From assembly GCF_001941845.1 (NCBI RefSeq), contig NZ_CP018870.1:2971501-3035500 (forward strand): 64,000 nucleotides of DNA, given 5' to 3'. Source of the stretch: Streptomyces sp. TN58. Its GTDB lineage: Bacteria; Actinomycetota; Actinomycetes; Streptomycetales; Streptomycetaceae. Shown here piece after piece: positions 46,928 to 54,587 of this stretch. A program made the translations under genes and the position numbers. Each line of letters begins with the position of its first letter. Position 1 is the first letter of the stretch. The notes below the pieces were generated by a model, which saw only the letters and a program-made list of their open reading frames with translations, made no database searches and was not told the DNA's origin.

Positions 46928-46941
46928 GCGCCGCGGCCGCC

Positions 46942-48300
46942 CTACCGCGGGAGCCAGACGGCCCGGTCCGTCCCCCACCGCGACGGCCCGCCGCCCCACT
47001 CCCCGCACGGGCTGACCGCATGCCGCAGCACCCCGTACCCCGACCCCGTCTCCCGCAGCCACGGCTCCGCCGAGTACTCCGCGGCGCGAGCGCACCCGTC
47101 CCCACGAGCCGGCGGCAGCCCCCGCACCAGCCACGACCCCGTTCCGGCCAGGGAGAACCGCAGCCCCTGCCCGCCGCCCCCGGCCAGGGCCCGCATCACG
47201 CCGGCCGCCACCAGGTACCCCGTGCCGTGGTCCAGCGCCTGCGCCGGCAGCACCCCCGGCGTCCCGTCGGGCCCCGCACACGCGGCGGCGATCCCGTAGC
47301 CCGCCTGCACGAGCGAGTCGAACCCCCGCCGCCCCGCCCACGGCTCCGGCGCCCGCCACCCCCACGCGCACAGTTCGGCCACCACCAGGCCCGGCCACCG
47401 CTCCAACAGCTCCCGCGCCCCGAGCCCGTGGCGTTCCAACGCCCCGGGCCGGTACCCGGTCACCACCACGTCCGCCTCGGCCAACAGCCCCTCGAACACC
47501 GCCCGGTCCCCGGCCCGCGCCAGATCCAGCAGCGCCGACCGCTTCCCGAAGCCGGTGTCCGCGTAAGCGTCGTCCGCCTCCGGCAGGCCCGGCGGGTCGA
47601 TCCGCAGCACGTCCGCGCCCAGCAGCCCGAGCGTGCGCGTGGCGACGGGCCCGGCGATGACCCGCGTCAGGTCCAACACCCGCACGCCCGCGGCGGGTCG
47701 CCCCTGCGGAGCTCCGCCGAGCACCCGCACCCGCGCCCCGGTCGTGCGTACGGTCTCCACCAGCGGCTGCGGAGCCCCGTACCGCTCCGCCACGGCGACC
47801 GCGAGACCGCCCGCCCCGTACGCGAGTTCCTGCACCTCCACGGCCGTCCGCCCGGCGACCTCGGCGCGCAGCGCCTCCGGTGTCGCGGACGGCAGCCGCA
47901 GCGCCCGTACGAGCGCGGCTTCGTGGTGCGGGTAGTTGGCGTGCGTGCGGACCCAGCCGTCGGCGGCCCGCCAGAAGCCGGACAGCGGCGCGAACACCAT
48001 CGGGGCCCGGCCGGCGACCCGCAGGTGCCGCTCGCTGACGAAGGCCGTGGCGACCGCCCCCTCGTCCACCACGAGCGACGGGCGATCCCCCGCCGAACCC
48101 CCGGCCCGCACCGCGCCGAGCTCCCCGGCCGCGAGCCCGCAGACCGCTACGGCCGCCCGCGCCAACTCCCGTACCGGCAGCGGCCCTTCCCCGAGGTTCC
48201 CGCCCCCCACGAACCGGACCCGTTCCACGAGCTCCGGTGCGCCGCCAAGCGCCTCCCAGGCCTGGCCCGTCCCGAAGTCCCGCTCACCACCGATCGTCAT
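46942..48300 (-). CDS. CoA-transferase family III (CaiB/BaiF) protein
   Basis: This 452-residue protein has the family core RVLDLTRVIAGPVATRTLGLLGADVLRIDPPG in its middle (quoted in part: DLTRVIAGPVATRTLG) and further DVVVTGYRPGALERHGL. About 220 residues before the core are less typical. Family members move CoA between carboxylic acids, with a catalytic Asp usually in the C-terminal half. The substrate is unknown. The ATG at 48300 begins TIGGERDFG; no ribosome site is clear. Confidence in the exact start is lower than in the family. Confidence 0.82.
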   Translation of the reverse strand: MTIGGERDFGTGQAWEALGGAPELVERVRFVGGGNLGEGPLPVRELARAAVAVCGLAAGELGAVRAGGSAGDRPSLVVDEGAVATAFVSERHLRVAGRAPMVFAPLSGFWRAADGWVRTHANYPHHEAALVRALRLPSATPEALRAEVAGRTAVEVQELAYGAGGLAVAVAERYGAPQPLVETVRTTGARVRVLGGAPQGRPAAGVRVLDLTRVIAGPVATRTLGLLGADVLRIDPPGLPEADDAYADTGFGKRSALLDLARAGDRAVFEGLLAEADVVVTGYRPGALERHGLGARELLERWPGLVVAELCAWGWRAPEPWAGRRGFDSLVQAGYGIAAACAGPDGTPGVLPAQALDHGTGYLVAAGVMRALAGGGGQGLRFSLAGTGSWLVRGLPPARGDGCARAAEYSAEPWLRETGSGYGVLRHAVSPCGEWGGGPSRWGTDRAVWLPR

Positions 48301-48334
48301 GCACGCATCATCGCCCAACCACCCCGGGAAACGC

Positions 48335-48372
48335 CGAGATCCCGCCCCGCCTTTCGGCGGAACGGGATCTCG
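48335..48372 (-). terminator. Terminator downstream of tRNA-Ala
   Basis: CGAGATCCCG (48335-48344) pairs perfectly with CGGGATCTCG (48363-48372). The loop contains a CGCC-TTTC-GGCG hairpin. It lies 38 bases beyond the tRNA 3' end. Confidence 0.75.
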
Positions 48373-48409
48373 TGACGATCCTTGAGAGCTACTCAAGAAC
48401 TGTCGTCTG

Positions 48410-48483
48410 TGGACCTGTGGGGATTTGAACCCCAGACCCCCTCGATGCGAACGAGGTGCGCTACCAGACTGCGCCACAGGCCC
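48410..48483 (-). tRNA. tRNA-Ala (anticodon CGC)
   Basis: The minus strand folds as a cloverleaf. The acceptor arm is GGGCCTG/CAGGTCC, and the D arm has GCGC pairs. The anticodon arm CCTCG-TTCGCAT-CGAGG gives anticodon CGC (Ala, codon GCG). The T arm GGGG-TTCAAAT-CCCC is standard. CCA is not encoded. It has its own promoter (48498-48526) and terminator. Confidence 0.95.
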
Positions 48484-48497
48484 TTGCGACGTGTGAA

Positions 48498-48526
48498 ACA
48501 TTAGCACCCCTGCGCCGGTGCTCCAA
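48498..48526 (-). promoter_or_regulatory. Promoter of tRNA-Ala
   Basis: On the minus strand TTGGAG (48521-48526) and TAATGT (48498-48503) are exactly 17 bases apart, and the tRNA begins 14 bases after the -10. This is one of the cleanest vegetative promoters in the window. Confidence 0.8.
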
Positions 48527-48561
48527 AACGCGTATCCGGGGAGGTCCGCGCAGGTCACCGA

Positions 48562-49599
48562 TCACTCGTTCGCGGCGCGCGGGCGGTCCTCGTTCTCGTA
48601 CTGGTCGAAGAGCGGGGTGCGGCCGCGGCCCTGGCCGCGGGGGCGGGGGTCCTCCTCGGCCGGGGGCTGAGCCGGGGCGGGGACCGCGGGCTGGGCGCGC
48701 AGGCGGGGCTCCGTCGGCTCGGCCGTGCTGGAGCGCGTCGCGCTCCAGGCGTCCGGGGTCACGGGGCCCGTGGCGCGGGGGGCGACCGGGGCCGTCACGT
48801 ACGTCGGCAGCGGGACCGGGACGGGCTCCCAGCTGTCACCGCGGGCGGGGCCGCGTTCGCGTTCGCGCTGCTGGTCCACCCACTCGGCGTGGTCGGTCTG
48901 CTCGACCAGCGCGCGACGTCCGGCCTCCTGCGGGGAGACCGGTGGAGCGGGGTCCGGTTCGCCGGCCGGGTCCGCGCCGTCCTCGGGGTGCCGGCGGCGC
49001 GGGCGGTCCTCCCGAAGCTGTCGGGCGGCCGCCTCGGCGCGCCGCCGGTCCATCGTGAACTCGTAGCGCCGCCGCTCCTGGACCCGCAGGTGGGCGATGT
49101 ACGCGCTCAGCAGGAGGGCGGGTACGGCGGGGGCCCACAGGTAGCGCAGGCCGCCCACGGCGGCGACGACGGCGCCGGCCGTGAAGACCAGGAAGAGGAG
49201 TGCGGTGGTGCGCCGGCGGCGCGCGAGGACCTGGAGGCGTTGTTCCCGCCGGGCCCGCTCCGCCCGGTGCTCCCGCTCGGCGGCCGCCGCGCGCGGCTCC
49301 GCCCTGGTCGGGGACACGCCGAGGGCCCGGGCGTCGGCGTCGACGGAATTCACCGTTTCCGTCGCGGCGTCCGGGTCCGCGTGGGGCTGGGGCTCCGCCT
49401 CCTCGTCACCGCGCTCACGCAGCCCCTTGGCGTAACGGCGCTCCATTCCCGCCCGGCCGGAAAGCAGCCGAATGGCGGTGGAGAAGCGTTCCGTCGGACG
49501 GGCTTCGTTCAGCTCGTCCTGCCTCCGGAGCCACATGGGCACCAAGTAGGCGGCCCAGGCCCCGACAATGACTGCGTAGATGAGGCCGCTGCTGCTCAC
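48562..49599 (-). CDS. sepX: SepX/GlpR-type division membrane protein
   Basis: This 345-residue protein has an N-terminal membrane helix (SSSGLIYAVIVGAWAAYLV, about 2-20) followed by PMWLRRQDELNEARPTERF, a disordered charged region, two more helices (about 137-180; TTALLFLVFTAGAVVAAVGG and WAPAVPALLLSAYIAHL), and a long cytoplasmic disordered tail. This matches the actinobacterial family called SepX in Streptomyces, where it stabilises FtsZ rings, and GlpR in Corynebacterium, where it is the membrane receptor of the gephyrin-like Glp. The GTG at 49599 has TACGGT seven bases upstream. The glp-type gene is four genes upstream in the same direction. Confidence 0.87.
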   Translation of the reverse strand: MSSSGLIYAVIVGAWAAYLVPMWLRRQDELNEARPTERFSTAIRLLSGRAGMERRYAKGLRERGDEEAEPQPHADPDAATETVNSVDADARALGVSPTRAEPRAAAAEREHRAERARREQRLQVLARRRRTTALLFLVFTAGAVVAAVGGLRYLWAPAVPALLLSAYIAHLRVQERRRYEFTMDRRRAEAAARQLREDRPRRRHPEDGADPAGEPDPAPPVSPQEAGRRALVEQTDHAEWVDQQRERERGPARGDSWEPVPVPLPTYVTAPVAPRATGPVTPDAWSATRSSTAEPTEPRLRAQPAVPAPAQPPAEEDPRPRGQGRGRTPLFDQYENEDRPRAANE

Positions 49600-49602
49600 A
49601 CC

Positions 49603-49757
49603 TCACACCGTAGAGGGACGCGGGCGAGGGGATCGGCCAATTGGGCCGGTGTGTCGCGCGATCTCGCTGATATCACGGACTTTTTTTGTGATTCTTCGGA
49701 TCAGGTTATGGGCGAATCGGTTACCTCGGGCCATTAATTCGAACAGATATTCGTTTA
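49603..49757 (-). other. AT-rich gap with a possible 43-codon ORF before sepX
   Basis: This stretch is much poorer in GC than its surroundings, with a T7 tract (49681-49687) and GATATTCGTTTATCGATTC-like sequence. On the minus strand an ATG at 49734 opens 43 codons (MARGNRFAHNLIRR at the N terminus) ending at 49603, four bases from the sepX start. Its third-position GC is only about 57 percent and no ribosome site is seen, so coding is doubtful. Confidence 0.3.
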
Positions 49758-50366
49758 TCGATTCGGCGGGGACGGCGAGTGGCGCGAGCGGTGCCAGCGG
49801 CGCAGCAGCCCCTCCGGCACCTCCTCCGCGGTGATCGCGTAGACGAGGTGGTCGCGCCAGGCGCCGTCGATGTGGAGGTAGCGCGGACGCAGCCCCTCCT
49901 CGCGCAGGCCCAGCTTCTCCACGACCCGCCGGCTCGGCCCGTTCTCGGGGCGGATGCACACCTCGATCCGGTGCAGGCCGACCTTGCGGAAGCAGTGGTC
50001 GACCGCCATCGCGACCGCCGTCGGCATCACGCCGCGGCCCGCCACGTCGCGGTCCACCCAGTAGCCGATGTGCGCCGCGCACATCGAGCCCCAGGTGATC
50101 CCGGCGACCGTCAGCTGGCCCACCAGCCGCCCCTGGTACTCGATGACGAAGGGCAGCATCCGGCCCGCGTTCGCCTCCGCCCGCAGGTGACGGACCATCT
50201 GGCGGTACGTGGGCCGCTGGATCACCGGCCCCCACGGGGCGGGCGGCGGGATCGTGGCCTCCCACGGCCGGAGCCAGTCGCGGTTGCGCTGGTTGACCTC
50301 CCGCCAGTCCTTCTGGTCGCGCTGTCGTATCGGCCGGAGCGTGACATCGCCGTCGGTCAGGACCAC
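49755..50366 (-). CDS. GNAT-family acetyltransferase, RimJ/RimL type
   Basis: This 203-residue protein begins VTLRPIRQRDQKDWREVNQRN and has motif A VDRDVAGRGVMPTAVAMAVD, then HRIEVCIRPENGPSRRVVEKLGL, as in ribosomal-protein N-terminal acetyltransferases. It is 17 bases downstream of mog and probably in the same operon. The GTG at 50366 is the likeliest start. The stop is TAA, uncommon in this genome. The gene is regularly found between sepX/glpR and the mog-moaC-moeA genes. Confidence 0.88.
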   Translation of the reverse strand: MVLTDGDVTLRPIRQRDQKDWREVNQRNRDWLRPWEATIPPPAPWGPVIQRPTYRQMVRHLRAEANAGRMLPFVIEYQGRLVGQLTVAGITWGSMCAAHIGYWVDRDVAGRGVMPTAVAMAVDHCFRKVGLHRIEVCIRPENGPSRRVVEKLGLREEGLRPRYLHIDGAWRDHLVYAITAEEVPEGLLRRWHRSRHSPSPPNR

Positions 50367-50383
50367 GGGCCAGGTGGGGCCGT

Positions 50384-50968
50384 TCAGCTCGGGCTCCCGG
50401 AGGGTGCCGCCGGTCTGGGGTGGTCTCCGCCGCGGATCTGGTCGACCGCGTGCGGCAGGATGCGGGACAGGACCGCGAGGCCGTCGCGCACCCCGCCCGT
50501 GGAGCCGGGGAGGTTGACGACGAGGGTGCGCCCGGCGACGCCCGCCAGGCCCCGGGACAGGGCCGCGGTCGGCACCTTCGCCAGGCCCTCGGCGCGGATC
50601 GCCTGCGGGATCCCCGGGATCTCGTAGTCCAGCACGCGCGCGGTGGCGTCGGGGGTGCGGTCGGTGGGCGAGATCCCGGTACCGCCGGTGGTCAGGATGA
50701 CGTCGTAGGCGGCGGCCACGCCCTCGCGCAGCGCCTGCTCGACGGGGTCGCCGTCGGGCACGACCCGCGGGCCGTCCACGGTGAAGCCGAGCGCCTCCAG
50801 GGCCTCGGCCAGCAGCGGGCCGCCCTTGTCGGCGTACACGCCCTGCGAGGCCCGGTTGGACGCCGTGACGACGAGCGCCCGGCCGAGGCTCCCGGCCGGG
50901 GGCGGGGCGGCCTCCGGCGCCGCCGCCGCGTGGTGGCTGTGCACTTCGCCGCCGCGCGGGGCGTTCAC
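50384..50968 (-). CDS. mog: Molybdopterin adenylyltransferase-type MogA/MoaB protein
   Basis: This 194-residue protein has the MPT-binding motifs ALVVTASNRASQGVYADKGG, ILTTGGTGISPTDRTPDAT and NLPGSTGGVRDGLAVL (each in part). It adenylates molybdopterin in Moco synthesis. An N-terminal extension of about 30 residues (HSHHAAAAPEAAPPP) is His/Ala-rich. The GTG at 50968 overlaps the moaC stop by four bases. Confidence 0.9.
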   Translation of the reverse strand: MNAPRGGEVHSHHAAAAPEAAPPPAGSLGRALVVTASNRASQGVYADKGGPLLAEALEALGFTVDGPRVVPDGDPVEQALREGVAAAYDVILTTGGTGISPTDRTPDATARVLDYEIPGIPQAIRAEGLAKVPTAALSRGLAGVAGRTLVVNLPGSTGGVRDGLAVLSRILPHAVDQIRGGDHPRPAAPSGSPS

Positions 50969-51444
50969 GAGCGGGTCCAGTCGCCGGACTTGCCGCCGGT
51001 CTTCTCCTCCACCCGGACGTCGGTGATGACGGCGCCCTTGTCGACCGCCTTCACCATGTCGATCACGGTGAGTCCGGCGACGGCGACGGCGGTCAGCGCC
51101 TCCATCTCGACGCCCGTGCGGTCGGTCGTCTTCACGGTGGCGAGGATCTCCACGGCGTCGTCGGCGACCGACAGGTCGACCTTCACGCCCGAGACGGCCA
51201 GCGGGTGGCACAGCGGGATCAGGTCGGGGGTCTTCTTCGCCCCCATGATCCCGGCGATGCGCGCGGTGGCGAGGGCATCGCCCTTGGGCACGCCCTCGCC
51301 GCGCAGCAGCTCGATCACCCGGGGGGAGACGAGTACGCGTCCACTGGCGCGCGCCGTCCGGGTGGTGACGTCCTTCGCGGAGACGTCGACCATCCGGGCC
51401 GCACCGGCCTCGTCGATGTGGGTGAGCCTGCTCTCGGTACTCAT
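50965..51444 (-). CDS. moaC: Cyclic pyranopterin monophosphate synthase
   Basis: This 159-residue enzyme acts with MoaA in the first step of Moco synthesis. Conserved stretches are RLTHIDEAGAARMVDVS, GDALATARIAGIMGAKKT, PLCHPLAVSGVKV, TDRTGVEMEALTAV and DMVKAVDKG, including the active-site Lys and His residues. The ATG at 51444 is the family start. It is coupled to mog. Confidence 0.96.
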   Translation of the reverse strand: MSTESRLTHIDEAGAARMVDVSAKDVTTRTARASGRVLVSPRVIELLRGEGVPKGDALATARIAGIMGAKKTPDLIPLCHPLAVSGVKVDLSVADDAVEILATVKTTDRTGVEMEALTAVAVAGLTVIDMVKAVDKGAVITDVRVEEKTGGKSGDWTRS

Positions 51445-51567
51445 TGCTGCGCCGCTCCGCTCTGGGCCCCCGGGGGCCTGTGTGGTGCGACACACGCTAC
51501 CCGCACGGGCCGCCGGAGGGGTGCCCCGGGGGAACGGCTCCGGGCGCGCCCGGACGCCGGTCGCGGC

Positions 51568-52974
51568 TCAGCCGAGCAGGACCACTTCCAGCTCGCTTCC
51601 CGGCTCGACCGAGGTGACGTCCTCCGGTACGACCATCAGCGAGTCGGCGTGCGCCAGTGCGGCGATCAGGTGGGACCCCGATCCGCCGACGGGACTGACC
51701 GTGCCGGTCTCGGGGTCGTACGCGCCGCGCAGGAACTGGCGGCGGCCGGCCGGGGAGCGCAGTGCCGTGTCGGCCTTGAGCACGGCCCGTACGCTCGGCC
51801 GCCGGACCTCGGACTCCGGCAGACCCATGAGGGCGCGGATCGCGGGGCGCACGAACAGCTCGAAGGAGACGTAGGAGGAGACCGGGTTGCCGGGCAGCGC
51901 CAGCAGCGGGGTGTGGTCCGGGCCGATGGTGCCGAAGCCCTGCGGCTTGCCGGGCTGCATGGCGAGCTTGCGGAAGTCGATGCGGGTCGCGTCCACGTCG
52001 ACGTCCGCGTCGCCGTCACCCGGACCGGACGCGGTGGACGTACCGGACGCGGTGGATGTGCCGGACGTGCCGACCGAGGAGAGCGCCTCCTTGACCACGT
52101 CGTAGGCGCCGACGCTGACGCCGCCCGTGGTCACGAGCAGGTCGGCCCGGATCAGCTGGTCCTCGATGGTGGAGCGCAGGGTGTCGGCGTCGTCGGCGAC
52201 GGCGCCCACCCGGTAGGCGATGGCGCCGGCGTCCCGGGCGGCCGCCGCCAGCGCGAAGCTGTTGGAGTCGTAGATCGCCCCGGCGGTGAGCGGCTCGCCG
52301 GGCTGGACCAGCTCGCTGCCGGTGGACAGGACCACCACGCGCGGGCGCGGCCGCACCCGGACGGTGCCGCGCCCGATGGCGGCGAGCAGGGCGATCTGGG
52401 GCGGGCCGAGGACCGTGCCGGCCGCCAGTGCGAGGTCTCCCGCCTGGACGTCACTGCCGCGCGCGCGGACGTGCGCCCTCGCCTCGGCCGCGCGGTGCAC
52501 CCGTACCTCGCCGCCCGCCCGCTCGGGTGCGGCGCTGGCCGGGGTCATCCCGGAGGCGGCGCCGCCTCCGGTGCCGCCGTCGGTCCACTCCACCGGTACG
52601 ACGGCTTCCGCACCGGGCGGCAGCGGGGCGCCGGTCATGATCCGGGCGGCCTCGCCGGGGCCGACGGTGGGCAGTTCACCGCTGCCCGCCGCGACGTCCC
52701 CGATGACAGTCAGCACCGCGGGGAACTCCTCGCTCGCGCCCTGGACGTCGGCCGTTCGGACGGCGTAGCCGTCCATGGAGCTGTTGTCGAAGGGCGGGAG
52801 GGCGACGGGCACGGTGACGTCTTCGACCAGGACACAGCCCTGGGCGTCCAGCAGCTGGAGCTCGATCGGTTCCAGCGGCCGGACGGCCCCGAGGACGTCC
52901 GCGAGGTGCTCGTCCACGGACCACAGACGGTGGCCGTCCGCCGGTCCCGGATGCTGCGGTGCGGAACTGCTCAA
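51568..52974 (-). CDS. glp: Gephyrin-like molybdotransferase (Glp / MoeA family)
   Basis: This 468-residue protein has the four-domain MoeA/gephyrin-E architecture: PPFDNSSMDGYAVR, GEAARIMTGAPLPPGA, VVVLSTGSELVQPGE, LVTTGGVSVGAYDVVKE and LPGNPVSSYVSFELF. It could insert molybdate into molybdopterin. Because a GlpR/SepX gene is nearby, it may instead be the division-associated Glp known from Corynebacterium. A short Ser/Thr/Gly insert (about 305-325) is unusual. A TTG at 52974, five bases after the galU stop, is the likely start, since GGAGGAG precedes it; a GTG at 52917 is an alternative. Confidence 0.88.
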   Translation of the reverse strand: MSSSAPQHPGPADGHRLWSVDEHLADVLGAVRPLEPIELQLLDAQGCVLVEDVTVPVALPPFDNSSMDGYAVRTADVQGASEEFPAVLTVIGDVAAGSGELPTVGPGEAARIMTGAPLPPGAEAVVPVEWTDGGTGGGAASGMTPASAAPERAGGEVRVHRAAEARAHVRARGSDVQAGDLALAAGTVLGPPQIALLAAIGRGTVRVRPRPRVVVLSTGSELVQPGEPLTAGAIYDSNSFALAAAARDAGAIAYRVGAVADDADTLRSTIEDQLIRADLLVTTGGVSVGAYDVVKEALSSVGTSGTSTASGTSTASGPGDGDADVDVDATRIDFRKLAMQPGKPQGFGTIGPDHTPLLALPGNPVSSYVSFELFVRPAIRALMGLPESEVRRPSVRAVLKADTALRSPAGRRQFLRGAYDPETGTVSPVGGSGSHLIAALAHADSLMVVPEDVTSVEPGSELEVVLLG

Positions 52975-52978
52975 GGTG

Positions 52979-53881
52979 CTACATCTCCTCCGTGACGTAA
53001 CGGTGAAGCCAGGTGCGGAACTCGGGGCCCAGGTCCTCACGCTCGCACGCGAGGCGGACGATGGCCCGCAGGTAGTCGCCGCGGTCCCCGGTGTCGTAGC
53101 GACGGCCCCGGAAGACCACGCCGTGCACCGGGCCGCCCACGCTCTCGTCGGCGGCCAGCTTCTGCAGGGCGTCGGTGAGCTGGATCTCCCCACCGCGGCC
53201 CGGCTCGGTCTCCCGCAGTATGTCGAAGATCGCGGGGTTGAGGACGTAGCGTCCGATGACCGCGTAGTTGCTGGGGGCGTCCTGGGGCTCCGGCTTCTCC
53301 ACGAGACCGGTGATGCGGACCACGTCCGCCTCGTCGGTGGCCTCGACGGCGGCGCAGCCGTAGAGGTGGACGCTGGCCGGGTCGACCTCCATGAGGGCGA
53401 TGACGGTGCCGCCGGTGCGGGCGTGGATGTCGGCCATCTGACGCAGCAGCGGGTCGCGCGGGTCGATGAGGTCGTCGCCGAGGAGGACGGCGAAGGGCTC
53501 ACGGCCGACGTGCGGCTCGGCGCACAGCACGGCGTGGCCCAGGCCCCGGGGGTCGCCCTGGCGGACGTAGTGCATGGTCGCGAGGTCGCTGGACTCCTGG
53601 ACCTTCTTCAGCCGGTCGTCGTCACCCTTGGCGATGAGGGCGGACTCCAGTTCGTAGTTGCGGTCGAAGTGGTCTTCCAGCGCACGCTTGTTACGCCCAG
53701 TGATCATGAGGACGTCGTCGAGTCCGGCCGCCACGGCCTCCTCCACCACGTACTGGATGGCCGGCTTGTCCACAACCGGGAGCATTTCCTTCGGGGTCGC
53801 CTTGGTCGCCGGAAGGAAGCGGGTGCCGAGGCCAGCGGCCGGAATGACGGCCTTCTTGATCACGGGGTGCAACATAGTCAT
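52979..53881 (-). CDS. galU: UTP-glucose-1-phosphate uridylyltransferase
   Basis: This 300-residue enzyme makes UDP-glucose. It has AAGLGTRFLPATKATPKEML (about 11-30), the UTP-binding loop, LLGDDLIDPRDPLL, the Lys in GLVEKPEP, and NYAVIGRYVLNPAIFDIL. The ATG at 53881 is preceded by TATCGT (53889-53894) at seven bases, so the message may be leaderless; an ATG at 53875 is also possible. It leads the operon galU-glp-moaC-mog-GNAT-sepX. UDP-glucose also feeds galE at 11144-12100. Confidence 0.94.
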   Translation of the reverse strand: MTMLHPVIKKAVIPAAGLGTRFLPATKATPKEMLPVVDKPAIQYVVEEAVAAGLDDVLMITGRNKRALEDHFDRNYELESALIAKGDDDRLKKVQESSDLATMHYVRQGDPRGLGHAVLCAEPHVGREPFAVLLGDDLIDPRDPLLRQMADIHARTGGTVIALMEVDPASVHLYGCAAVEATDEADVVRITGLVEKPEPQDAPSNYAVIGRYVLNPAIFDILRETEPGRGGEIQLTDALQKLAADESVGGPVHGVVFRGRRYDTGDRGDYLRAIVRLACEREDLGPEFRTWLHRYVTEEM

Positions 53882-53972
53882 GGCCAGAACGATAGTGGGT
53901 CCTGCCGAACGCCCGACGAGTGCATGGCTGCTAGGTCCGCATATGCCCTGATTCGAAGGAAATTTGATTCTC

Positions 53973-54587
53973 GTGGCAGAGAAACCTCCCCCGGCGTCCG
54001 CCAAGTCCGAGCTGCGCCGTGAACTCCTCGCGGCCCGTCGCTCCTTGTCCCCCGACGCCCGCGCGGCGGCGGCCGCCGCGCTCGCCGTCACCGCCCTCGA
54101 ACTGCCCGAACTGGCCGGTGCGCAGACCGTCGCGGCGTACGTCTCGGTCGGCGGCGAGCCCGGCACCCGCGAACTCCTCGACGCCCTGCGGGCGGCCGGG
54201 AAGCGGGTGCTGCTCCCCCTGCTGCTGCCCGACAACGATCTCGACTGGGCGGCGTACGGGGGCCCCGGCAGCCTCTCGGAGGCCGCCCACCCGGGGAAGA
54301 TGCGGCTGCTGGAGCCGTCCGGTCCCGCGCTCGGTCCGGACGCGGTGACGGGGGCCGACGCCGTACTGCTGCCCGGCCTCGCGGTGGACGGGCGCGGCAT
54401 GCGGCTGGGCCGTGGCGGGGGGTCGTACGACCGGGTGCTCCAGCGGCTGGAGCGGGCCGGGGCCCACCCGGCGCTGGTGGTGCTCCTCTACGACGACGAG
54501 GTGGTCGCGCGGGTCCCGGAGGAACCGCACGACCACCCCGTCCAAGCGGTGGCCACCCCGTCGGGGGTGCGCCGCTTCAGCTCATGA
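53973..54587 (+). CDS. 5-formyltetrahydrofolate cyclo-ligase
   Basis: This 204-residue enzyme converts 5-formyl-THF to methenyl-THF. It has KSELRRELLAARRSLSP, YVSVGGEPGTRELLDAL, LLLPDNDLDWAAY, and the signature LPGLAVDGRGMRLGRGGGSYDR with the ATP-binding glycines. The GTG at 53973 has GAAGGA twelve bases upstream; a TTG at 53964 is too close to that site. It diverges from galU and overlaps the convergent acylase stop by six bases, a common setting in Streptomyces. Confidence 0.93.
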   Translation: MAEKPPPASAKSELRRELLAARRSLSPDARAAAAAALAVTALELPELAGAQTVAAYVSVGGEPGTRELLDALRAAGKRVLLPLLLPDNDLDWAAYGGPGSLSEAAHPGKMRLLEPSGPALGPDAVTGADAVLLPGLAVDGRGMRLGRGGGSYDRVLQRLERAGAHPALVVLLYDDEVVARVPEEPHDHPVQAVATPSGVRRFSS

